Of a DNA stretch of 64,000 bases, positions 17,272 through 24,625 are shown in pieces. Numbering within the stretch: the stretch's first letter is position 1; each line of letters opens with the position of its first letter. Below the pieces are notes generated by a model, which saw only the letters and a program-made list of their open reading frames with translations, was not told the origin of the DNA and did not search any database. The translations under genes were made by a program, and so were the position numbers. The stretch is from Salinispora fenicalii (GTDB lineage Bacteria; Actinomycetota; Actinomycetes; Mycobacteriales; Micromonosporaceae): positions 327,713 through 391,712 of the forward strand of contig NZ_KI911472.1 in NCBI RefSeq assembly GCF_000514815.1, in the 5' to 3' direction.

Positions 17272-17418
17272 GGCCCCCTCCTTGAGGGTGGTGGTACAGA
17301 TGATCATTAGCACCGTAGGGTACTGGAAATTATCCGGTGAAGTAATTAGTCTGCCGGAAGTCTTCCCGTCATGCGAGTCATGGTCCGGGCTTCAGGCGGC
17401 TGGTCAGGGGAGGTCGGC
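17272..17418. promoter_or_regulatory. divergent control region of kamA and the kdd operon
   Basis: This 147-base region carries the kamA ribosome site on one side and GGGGAGG before kdd on the other. Its centre (17331-17370) is locally AT-rich, with ATTAT and TAATTA stretches, and CACCG (17311-17315) is repeated inverted as CGGTG (17335-17339). A TAGGGTA/TACCCTA motif lies between. A regulator site is likely but its protein is not known. The cobalamin-riboswitch GCCACUG box was looked for and not seen. Confidence 0.5.
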
Positions 17419-18480
17419 GTGATATCACCGGTGGGTTTGCACCGCGTTCTGGAGCCCGCGGGGGTGCTACCGCAGGCGGCCTGGCGGCTGGATGCGAGCC
17501 CGGAGATTGCACCGAACGAGGTACGGATCCGGGTGGAGCGGTTGAACCTGGACGCGGCGAGCTTCCGACAGCTGCGGGAGAAGCACGGTGGGGACGGCGC
17601 GCGGATCCGCGCTGAGGTGCTGGAGACTATCGCCGCGCGGGGGAAGATGCAGAACCCGGTGACCGGTTCGGGCGGCATGTTGATCGGCACGGTTGAGGAG
17701 GCTGGTCGGCGGTCGCCGCTAGGGCTGCGGGTGGGCGACCGGGTGGCGACTCTGGTGTCGCTCACGTTGACGCCGTTGGCCGTCGCGGATGGGTTGGCCC
17801 GGTGGGACGGGCGCAGCGAGCAGGTCCCGTGTGATGGTCATGCGATCCTGTTCGCCCGCTCCATCGCGGCGGTACTGCCGGCGGATCTGCATCCGGAGTT
17901 GTCCCTCGCCGCGCTGGATGTCTGTGGGGCTCCGGCGTTGACCGCGCGGGTGGTGGAGCGGTATGTGGCCGACCGGGCGCGGGAGGGGGACGCCCGGCCG
18001 GTCAGCGTCGCGGTTATCGGCGGTGCGGGCAAGAGCGGGTCGCTGTCGCTGGCTGCGGCGCGGCGGGCGGGCGCGGCGCGGACGGTCGGGGTGGTGCCGG
18101 TGGCGGGGGAGCGGGACGCGCTGGCGGCGTCCCGGGTGACGGATGCGGTGGTGGTGGCCGATGCGCGGGATCCGGTGGCGTTGTCGACGGCGGTGACGTC
18201 GGCGCTGGGGGTGCCGGCGGATGTGACGGTGGTGTGCGTGGATGTGCCGGGCTGTGAGCATGGGGCGGTGTTGGCCACGGCTGACGGTGGCACGGTGGTG
18301 TTCTTCTCGATGGCGACGAGTTTCGCGGCGGCGGCGTTGGGTGCGGAGGGCCTGGCGGCGGATGTGACGATGCTGGTCGGTAACGGGTTCACGCCGGGGC
18401 ACGCGGAGTTCGCGTTGGAGCTGTTGCGGGCTGAGCCGGGGGTGCGTCGCCTCTTCGAGGCGCGGCTGGCGGCAGACTGA
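17419..18480 (+). CDS. kdd: L-erythro-3,5-diaminohexanoate dehydrogenase
   Basis: A 353-residue NAD(P)-dependent dehydrogenase recognised as Kdd by NPVTGSGGMLIG (about residue 77-88) and GDRVATLVSLTLTPL, and by a Rossmann motif VIGGAGKSGSLSL (about 198). Kdd oxidises 3,5-diaminohexanoate, the product of lysine 5,6-aminomutase, to 5-amino-3-oxohexanoate. The GTG at 17419 is chosen for the GGGGAGG five bases upstream; an open frame from 17371 lacks a good site. It is the first gene of a rightward operon whose members touch or overlap. Confidence 0.9.
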   Translation: MISPVGLHRVLEPAGVLPQAAWRLDASPEIAPNEVRIRVERLNLDAASFRQLREKHGGDGARIRAEVLETIAARGKMQNPVTGSGGMLIGTVEEAGRRSPLGLRVGDRVATLVSLTLTPLAVADGLARWDGRSEQVPCDGHAILFARSIAAVLPADLHPELSLAALDVCGAPALTARVVERYVADRAREGDARPVSVAVIGGAGKSGSLSLAAARRAGAARTVGVVPVAGERDALAASRVTDAVVVADARDPVALSTAVTSALGVPADVTVVCVDVPGCEHGAVLATADGGTVVFFSMATSFAAAALGAEGLAADVTMLVGNGFTPGHAEFALELLRAEPGVRRLFEARLAAD

Positions 18481-18485
18481 GTGCT

Positions 18486-20051
18486 ATGACGAACCCCTCG
18501 ACGCTGTACCGCGGTGGTGTGCTGCATTGTCCCGCTGATCCGGGTGCGACTGCCTTGTTGGTCTCTGATGGGCGGATTGCCTGGTTGGGGGCGGATGCGG
18601 ATGCGCCGGTTGCCGATCAGGTGGTGGATCTGGATGGGGCGCTGGTGACGCCGGCGTTCGTGGACGCGCATGTGCATGCGACCGACACCGGGTTGGGGCT
18701 GTCGGGGCTGGACGTGTCGGGTGTGCGGTCGGGGCGGGAGTTGTTGGCGGCGGTGGCGGCGTTCGCTGAGGGGTTGCCGCCTGATGGTGTGGTGCTGGGG
18801 CATGGCTGGGACGAGTCGACCTGGCCGGTGCCGGTGCCACCGGATGGGCAGGAGTTGGGTCGGGCGGCGGCGGGGCGGCGGGTGTATCTGTCGCAGGCGT
18901 CGATGCATTCGGCGTTGGTGTCGACGGCGCTGTTGGCTGCGTGCCCGGGGGTGGTTACCGCGGCTGGCTTTGATGAGTCGGGGTGGTTGCGGCGGGATGC
19001 GCATCATGCGGTGCGGACAGCGGCTTTTGGTTCGGTTGGTCGGGCGCAGCGGGCAGCGGCGCAGCGGGCGGCGTTGGCGCATGCGGCGGCGTTGGGGGTC
19101 GCGGCGGTGCATGAGTGTGGTGGGCCGGAGATTTCCGGTGAGGAGGACTTCACGAGGTTGTTGGGGATCTCCGGGGCGGGGGTGCCGGAGGTGTACGGGT
19201 ATTGGGGTGAGTTGGGTGGTGCGCAGCGGGCTCGGGAGTTGGGGGCGGTGGGTGCTGGTGGGGATGTCTTCGCTGATGGGGCGTTGGGGGCGCGGACGGC
19301 TGAGCTGACGGTGCCGTATGTGGATGAGGGTGGGTGCGGGCACGGGTACCTGTCGGCGGAGCAGGTACGGGATCACCTGCTGGGGTGTGCGACGTTCGGG
19401 GTGCAGGGCGGTTTTCACGCGATTGGGGATGCGGCGATCGCCACGGTGTTGGAGGGGTTCTCGGCGGTGGCGGCGAGGCTGGGCACGGATCGGGTGCGGG
19501 CGGCTCGGCATCGGGTGGAGCATGCGGAGCTCGTGGACAAGCGGATGATTGCCCGGTTTGTGGAGTTTGGCGTGGTGGCGTCGGTGCAGCCGGCGTTTGA
19601 CCGGTTGTGGGGTGGCGCGGGTCGGATGTATGAGTCGCGGTTGGGGCTGGATCGGTCGTTGGCAGCTAATCCGTTGGGGGCGATGCATTCGGTGGGGGTG
19701 TCGTTGGCGTTTGGGTCGGATTCGCCGGTGACTCCGGTGGATCCGTGGGGGTCGGTGCGGGCGGCGGTGGCGCATCACAATCCGGCGCAACGGATGAGTG
19801 TGCGGGCGGCTTTCGCGGCGCATTCGCGGGGTGGGTGGCGTGCGGTGCGGCGGGATGGTGACGGGGTGTTGGCGTTGGGGGCGCCGGCGACGTTCGCGGT
19901 GTGGGATACCCCGGCGGGGGTGGAGCGGGGGCTGCCGGTGTTGCAGGCGGAGGATCCGGAGGCGCGGGGAGTGCTGGACCCGACGCCGTTGCCGGTGTGT
20001 CGACGTACGGTGCTGCGTGGTTCGGTGATCTATGGGGAGGGCGGATTGTGA
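18486..20051 (+). CDS. amidohydrolase family 3 (YtcJ-like) protein inside the lysine operon
   Basis: A 521-residue metal-dependent hydrolase. It has a beta-sandwich N-terminus, the metal-binding DAHVH at residues 60-64, HxxGDAA (GGFHAIGDAAI), RHRVEHAEL and FGSDSPVTPVDP near the C-terminus, the usual order for amidohydrolase 3 proteins. Members hydrolyse amides or cyclic ureas; the substrate here is unknown. It begins five bases after kdd and overlaps kamD by four, so it belongs to the lysine pathway by context. No such step exists in the known fermentation route. Candidate roles (inference) are opening a cyclised amino-keto intermediate, replacing the cleavage enzyme Kce, or releasing lysine from an N-acyl form. 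Confidence 0.85.
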   Translation: MTNPSTLYRGGVLHCPADPGATALLVSDGRIAWLGADADAPVADQVVDLDGALVTPAFVDAHVHATDTGLGLSGLDVSGVRSGRELLAAVAAFAEGLPPDGVVLGHGWDESTWPVPVPPDGQELGRAAAGRRVYLSQASMHSALVSTALLAACPGVVTAAGFDESGWLRRDAHHAVRTAAFGSVGRAQRAAAQRAALAHAAALGVAAVHECGGPEISGEEDFTRLLGISGAGVPEVYGYWGELGGAQRARELGAVGAGGDVFADGALGARTAELTVPYVDEGGCGHGYLSAEQVRDHLLGCATFGVQGGFHAIGDAAIATVLEGFSAVAARLGTDRVRAARHRVEHAELVDKRMIARFVEFGVVASVQPAFDRLWGGAGRMYESRLGLDRSLAANPLGAMHSVGVSLAFGSDSPVTPVDPWGSVRAAVAHHNPAQRMSVRAAFAAHSRGGWRAVRRDGDGVLALGAPATFAVWDTPAGVERGLPVLQAEDPEARGVLDPTPLPVCRRTVLRGSVIYGEGGL

Positions 20052-21610
20052 CCGGGAAGCTCGATCTGGATCCGGTGTTGGTGGCGCGAGCGCGGGAGTT
20101 GGCGGCTCGGGCTGGGGCGCCGGTGGTGGAGTTGGCGCGTAGCCATACGACGGTGTCGGTGGAGCGGGCAGTGCTGCGGCTGGCTGGGGTGCAGGGGGCG
20201 GATCCAGATGGGATTCCGTGGGTGAACCGGTTGGTGGATGCGGTGGCCGCGGATGTGGGCTTGGGGCATGGGGTGGCTGCTCCGGTCTTCGATGCGTTGG
20301 CGCGGGAGCAGCTGGCGGATGTGACGTTGTTGGCGCAGAAGGCGGCGGCCGGGTCGGTGCGGTTTGAGGTTCCGGCGGGGCGGGCGGCGACGGCGGCGCG
20401 GCGGACGGCGCGGCGGGCGGTCGCGGCGGGGGTGCGTCGTATCGATCGGCGGCGGGCTGAGCGGGAGCGGTTGGTGCGGCGGTTCGGGGATCCGCCGCGG
20501 CGGCCGTGGATCTATCTGATCGTGGCGACGGGGGATATTTACGAGGACATTCCGCAGGCGCAGGCGGCGGCCCGGGCGGGGGCGGATGCGATCGCGGTGA
20601 TCCGGTCGACGGGGCAGTCGTTGTTGGACTATGTGCCGGAGGGGGCGACTCGGGAGGGTTTCGCCGGTACGTATGCGACGCAGGAGAATTTCCGGCTGAT
20701 GCGGGCGGCGTTGGACGAGTCGTCGCGGGAGTTGGGCCGGTATGTGCGGTTGACGAATTACGCGTCGGGGCTGTGCATGCCGGAGATGGCGACGTTGGCG
20801 GGCCTCGAACGACTTGACATGATGTTGAACGATTCGATGTACGGCATCTTGTTTCGGGATATCAATCCGATCCGTACCTTTGTCGATCAGCGGTTCTCCC
20901 GGCAGGTGCACGCCCGGGCAGGGATCATCATCAATACCGGTGAGGATAACTACCTGACGACTGCCGATGCGGTGGACGAGGCGCACACGGTGACGGTGTC
21001 GCAGCTACTCAACGAGTACTTCGCGCATGAGGCGGGGTTGGCGGACTGGCAGTTGGGGTTGGGGCACGCGTTTGAGATCAACCCGGATGTGCCGGAGTCG
21101 TTGCGGTTGGAGCTGGCGCACGCGCTGTTGGTGCGGGAGTTGTTTCCGGATGCGCCGTTGAAGTGGATGCCACCGACGAAGCACATGACCGGGGATGTGT
21201 TTCGGGGCAACCTGCTCGACGGCTTCTTCAACCTGGTGGGGGCGCTGACCGGGCAGGGGATTCTGCTGGTGGGGATGATGACCGAGGCAGTGGTGACGCC
21301 GTGGCTGTCGGATCGGGATATCGCGTTGCAGAACGTCCGGTATGTATTGGGTGCCGCGGGTGGGCTGCACGAGGATTTCGTGCCGGCGTCGGGCGGGTTC
21401 ATTCAGCAGCGGGCACACCAGGTGTTGGGTTCCGCGGTGGAGTTGTTGGACCGGATCGGGGAGCAGTCGTTGCTGACGGCGATTGGCGAGGGCACGTTCG
21501 GGATCATGAAGCGGCCGGCGGACCGGGGTAAGGGGTTGGACGGGGTGGCACGGCACGAGGGCGACTACTACAACCCGGCGGTGGAGATCCTGGAAGGGGC
21601 GGGGTCGTGA
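20048..21610 (+). CDS. kamD: lysine 5,6-aminomutase alpha subunit
   Basis: A 520-residue TIM-barrel subunit of the adenosylcobalamin- and PLP-dependent lysine 5,6-aminomutase, which moves the terminal amino group of beta-lysine (or D-lysine). Recognisable segments include WIYLIVATGDIYEDIPQA, STGQSLLDYVPEGAT, YASGLCMPEMA, MLNDSMYGILFRDIN, IINTGEDNYLTT, LKWMPPTKHMTGD and GTFGIMKRPADRGKG. The GTG start at 20048 sits in the stop region of the amidohydrolase (GTGA). The 3' end overlaps kamE by four bases, in keeping with a stoichiometric complex. Confidence 0.95.
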   Translation: MTGKLDLDPVLVARARELAARAGAPVVELARSHTTVSVERAVLRLAGVQGADPDGIPWVNRLVDAVAADVGLGHGVAAPVFDALAREQLADVTLLAQKAAAGSVRFEVPAGRAATAARRTARRAVAAGVRRIDRRRAERERLVRRFGDPPRRPWIYLIVATGDIYEDIPQAQAAARAGADAIAVIRSTGQSLLDYVPEGATREGFAGTYATQENFRLMRAALDESSRELGRYVRLTNYASGLCMPEMATLAGLERLDMMLNDSMYGILFRDINPIRTFVDQRFSRQVHARAGIIINTGEDNYLTTADAVDEAHTVTVSQLLNEYFAHEAGLADWQLGLGHAFEINPDVPESLRLELAHALLVRELFPDAPLKWMPPTKHMTGDVFRGNLLDGFFNLVGALTGQGILLVGMMTEAVVTPWLSDRDIALQNVRYVLGAAGGLHEDFVPASGGFIQQRAHQVLGSAVELLDRIGEQSLLTAIGEGTFGIMKRPADRGKGLDGVARHEGDYYNPAVEILEGAGS

Positions 21611-22389
21611 CGGTCGTGCCGGAGCAGGCGGTCGTGCCGGAGAAGCAGATCGTGCGGCCGTACGGGGACACTACTGGTGACGGCATGGTGCAGGTGTCGT
21701 TCACGTTGCCGCTGCCGCATGACAAACGAGCTGAGGGTGCGGCGATTCAGCTGGCGGGGAAAATGGGCATCGACCCGGCGATGCTGGTGCATGCCCGGCC
21801 GATGGGGGACGGGTTCACCTTCTTCGTGGTGTACGGGCGGGTGAACCATCTGGTGGACACCGCAGCGGTGCGGGTGGTGGAGCGGGACTTCCCGTTGCTG
21901 TCGGCGAAGGAAGTCAACGCGGTGGTCAAGCGGCAGCTGCGGCGGAAGCTGTCGGTGGTGGGGGCGTGCATCGGCACCGACGCACACACCGTGGGGATTG
22001 ACGCGATTCTCAACGTCAAGGGCGTCGCTGGGGAGAAGGGGCTGGAGTACTACCGGGAGTTGCGGGTCAGCAATCTGGGTGCGCAGGTGAGTGTGCCGGA
22101 TTTGGTGGCGGCGGCTCGAGCGGAGCGGGCGGATGCGGTGTTGGTGTCGCAGGTGGTCACGCAGCGGGATGCGCATCTGCACAACACGCGGGAGATGTCG
22201 GCGGCGTTTCGGGAGGCGTGGCCGGCGGGGAAGCGGCCGTTGCTGATTGTGGGCGGGCCGCGTTTCGACGAGGCGATGACCGCCGAGTTGGGGGTGGACC
22301 GGATCTTCGGCCGTGGTACCACTCCGGGTGAGGTGGCCTCCTACCTGGTCCATACGTTGATCACAAGCCGGAAGGCGGCGACGGGATGA
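21607..22389 (+). CDS. kamE: lysine 5,6-aminomutase beta subunit
   Basis: A 260-residue subunit with an N-terminal dimerisation part (about 1-105) and a cobalamin-binding Rossmann domain. The B12 motif DAHTVG places the lower-ligand His at residue 127, and the PLP lysine is Lys138 in NVKG. The spacing of 11 matches His133/Lys144 of the clostridial subunit. GG near residue 220 (IVGGPRFDEA) is part of the nucleotide-loop region. GTG start; overlaps both kamD and the next gene by four bases. Confidence 0.95.
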   Translation: MTVVPEQAVVPEKQIVRPYGDTTGDGMVQVSFTLPLPHDKRAEGAAIQLAGKMGIDPAMLVHARPMGDGFTFFVVYGRVNHLVDTAAVRVVERDFPLLSAKEVNAVVKRQLRRKLSVVGACIGTDAHTVGIDAILNVKGVAGEKGLEYYRELRVSNLGAQVSVPDLVAAARAERADAVLVSQVVTQRDAHLHNTREMSAAFREAWPAGKRPLLIVGGPRFDEAMTAELGVDRIFGRGTTPGEVASYLVHTLITSRKAATG

Positions 22390-22778
22390 GCGACCCGAGG
22401 GTCGGGGTGACGGTGGCGCACCGGCGGTATGTGCCGTACTCGCATGCGCACTACGCGGGGAGCCTGGTTGATGGGGCGTACGCGTTGGGCTTGTTCGGGG
22501 ATGTCGCCACGGAAGTCTGTATCCGTACCGACGGGGACGAGGGGTTGTTCGCCGGCTATTCGGACGTGCAGTTCGTGGCGCCGGTGCGCGCCGGTGACGT
22601 GGTGGAGGTGACCGGTCGGGTCACCAGGGTGGGTACGCGCAGCCGCACGTTGGAGTTGAGCTGCGTGGTGGTGTGTCGGGGCCGTCCGGATCGGGGGGAG
22701 TCCGCGGCGCAGGTGTGTGATCCGCCGATCGTGGCGGTCACCGCGACGGGCACGGTGGTCGTGCCGCCGGTGGCGTGA
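22386..22778 (+). CDS. kal: 3-aminobutyryl-CoA ammonia lyase (hotdog fold)
   Basis: A 130-residue single hotdog-fold protein. The segment HYAGSLVDGAYALGLFGDVA followed by DGDEGLFAGY and APVRAGDVVEV closely follows the pattern of Kal and beta-alanyl-CoA ammonia lyases. These enzymes eliminate ammonia from 3-aminobutyryl-CoA to give crotonyl-CoA, the last specific step of the lysine pathway. The ATG overlaps the kamE stop, and its own stop overlaps the next start. If Kce is truly missing, the source of its CoA-thioester substrate is an open question. Confidence 0.85.
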   Translation: MSDPRVGVTVAHRRYVPYSHAHYAGSLVDGAYALGLFGDVATEVCIRTDGDEGLFAGYSDVQFVAPVRAGDVVEVTGRVTRVGTRSRTLELSCVVVCRGRPDRGESAAQVCDPPIVAVTATGTVVVPPVA

Positions 22779-24106
22779 ACGTCGCGATCTGCGCGGATGT
22801 CGGCTCCACGTACACGAAGGTGGCGGTGGTCGATCTCGACGGCGCGGGTCTGGTCACGACGGCGGCGGTGCCGACCACGGTGGGCAGTGACGTGTTGCGG
22901 GGGTTGGACGCGGCGGTAGCGGCGGCGACCGACGGACTGCCGGTGGGGGACGCCCCGTGGTATGTGTGCTCGTCTGCTGGGGGCGGGCTGCGGTTGGCGG
23001 TGGTCGGCTACGAACAGTTGGTGACCGCGCAGGCGGGTCGTCGGGTGGGGCTGTCGGCGGGGGCGAACGTGGTGCATGTGGCCGCGGGGCGGCTTGGCGC
23101 GGCGGATCTGGCGGCGCTGCGGGCGGCCCGCCCGGATGTGCTGCTGCTGGTCGGCGGGACGGACGGCGGTGACGTGGAGACGTTGACGCACAACGCGACC
23201 CGGCTGGCGCGGGCCCGCTGGCGGGTTCCGGTGGTCCTCGCCGGTAACGCGCAGGTCCGCGACGACCTGGTATCGATGCTGACGTCGGCGCGGGTGCCAG
23301 TGACCGCGGCGGAGAATGTGCTGCCCCAGATCGGGGCGTTGGCGCCGGCTGGGGCGCGGGCGGCGATCCGCGAGGTGTTCTTGCGGCATGTGATCGGCGG
23401 CAAGCGGCTGTCATGGGGGCCGCGGTTCCCGCGGCTGGTGCGGGCGGCAACCCCGGATGCGGTGTTGACCGGCGTGGAGTTGCTCGCGGATACGCTCGGC
23501 GGCGACCTGGCGGTGGTGGATGTTGGTGGGGCGACCACCGACGTGTATTCGGTGCTGACGCCGGATGAGCGGGAGAGCGGGCCGGGCCGGGAGGTGGCGG
23601 GGAGCCTGTGGCGGGCCCGCACCGTCGAGGGGGATCTGGGGGTCCGGTGGAGCGCCCCGGGTGTGGTGCGGGCAGCGGTGGAGGAACGGCTGCTCGACGG
23701 GGCCGACGCCGAGATGTTGGCGGCGGCGCGGCGGCGTGCGGACGACCCGGCGTACCTTCCGGTGGGTGGGGCCGAGCGGGCCACGGACGCACGGTTGGCG
23801 GCCTTGGCGGCCACGGTGGCGTTGCGGCGGCACGCCCGCGGGGCGGCCACCGGTGAACGTGCGGGACGGGATCTGCGGGATGTCCGGCTGCTGGTCGGCT
23901 CGGGTGGGGTGCTGCGGCACGCCGCGCCGGCGGATGCCGCGGCGGTTCTCGCGGGGGTGTTGGCCGACTACGCCGGTGGGTGGCCGTTGCCGCGTGCCGC
24001 CCGGCCGGTGGTTGATGTGGACTATGTGCTGGCCGCCGCCGGGTTGCTCGGCGCCGAGCAACCGGTCGCGGCGCGCGCTCTCATGGACCGGTTGCGCGAG
24101 GGCTAG
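22775..24106 (+). CDS. MutL/GlmL-type ASKHA ATPase, probable aminomutase reactivase
   Basis: A 443-residue protein of the glutamate-mutase MutL/GlmL family. Actin/Hsp70-like nucleotide motifs are visible: DVGSTYTKVAVVDLDG at residues 8-23 (phosphate 1) and VVDVGGATTDVYSV near 248 (phosphate 2). Homologues are encoded beside B12-dependent mutases and are thought to exchange damaged cobalamin. Clustered with kamDE and overlapping kal by four bases, it is most simply a chaperone for lysine 5,6-aminomutase (inference). GTG start. A second partner corresponding to clostridial KamC was not seen. Confidence 0.8.
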   Translation: MNVAICADVGSTYTKVAVVDLDGAGLVTTAAVPTTVGSDVLRGLDAAVAAATDGLPVGDAPWYVCSSAGGGLRLAVVGYEQLVTAQAGRRVGLSAGANVVHVAAGRLGAADLAALRAARPDVLLLVGGTDGGDVETLTHNATRLARARWRVPVVLAGNAQVRDDLVSMLTSARVPVTAAENVLPQIGALAPAGARAAIREVFLRHVIGGKRLSWGPRFPRLVRAATPDAVLTGVELLADTLGGDLAVVDVGGATTDVYSVLTPDERESGPGREVAGSLWRARTVEGDLGVRWSAPGVVRAAVEERLLDGADAEMLAAARRRADDPAYLPVGGAERATDARLAALAATVALRRHARGAATGERAGRDLRDVRLLVGSGGVLRHAAPADAAAVLAGVLADYAGGWPLPRAARPVVDVDYVLAAAGLLGAEQPVAARALMDRLREG

Positions 24107-24507
24107 GCATGTCCTTTTTGCCCGGTTTGCGGGCGGCTCGGTGTGGGCTGGTCGGGTGCCGGTGGCGCGACACGCCCGGGTCGTGGTGACGACTCGTCGG
24201 GGCCGGGTTGACAGCGCCCCGGGGGGAGCACGTACCGTCTTTGAGTCCTACTACGGGAAGCGGCTGTTGTTCGCTTCGTCCCTTCGTCCGCTGGCCGAGC
24301 GACACGAGTGTGTGGTCGCGGCGGCCAGGTCCAGCGGGCGGGGGTCGGCGGGGCGGCGCGGACCGGCCGCGGTTACCGGTGTACGGGCAGGGTGAGAGGC
24401 ACGGCCAGTAGACAACGGCCAGGCGGGGGCAGCCAGTCTGCCGTCCGGTCGGTCCGAAGGTCGGCGCGTCCCATTCTCGCCCCACCGGCCGGGAAGGGCC
24501 TGGGAGC
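24107..24507. other. 401-base stretch without a supported gene
   Basis: Open frames here are G-rich shadows without ribosome sites or family motifs. Around 24250-24283 a GGGAAGCG...CGCTTCGTCCC arrangement can fold into an imperfect hairpin, but no RNA family is recognised. Confidence 0.5.
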
Positions 24508-24537
24508 ATCGGGGCGCGGCAACCGCCGCGCCCCGAT
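24508..24537. terminator. hairpin terminator after the lysine operon
   Basis: ATCGGGGCGCGG (24508-24519) pairs perfectly with CCGCGCCCCGAT (24526-24537) around a six-base loop. It is followed by TTCCGTTT, a modest T-rich tail. It lies between the MutL-like gene and lnt. Confidence 0.75.
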
Positions 24538-24625
24538 TTCCGTTTACCCCGGGGGCCGGTCGAGTGAGGCTGTCGTGGTCTGCGCTGGCGGGGCGGCTCG
24601 AATCGGGCCGGGTACCCTTCGGCAG

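Noticed and set aside
17272..17418. Cobalamin riboswitch expected before a B12-dependent pathway
   Set aside because: The conserved B12 box and core helices are not present in this 147-base region, nor upstream of kamD.
17838..19823. A 661-residue leftward open frame opposite kdd and the amidohydrolase
   Set aside because: Its product is almost only Arg, Pro, His and Gln without any domain. It is the shadow of G-rich codons on the real strand.
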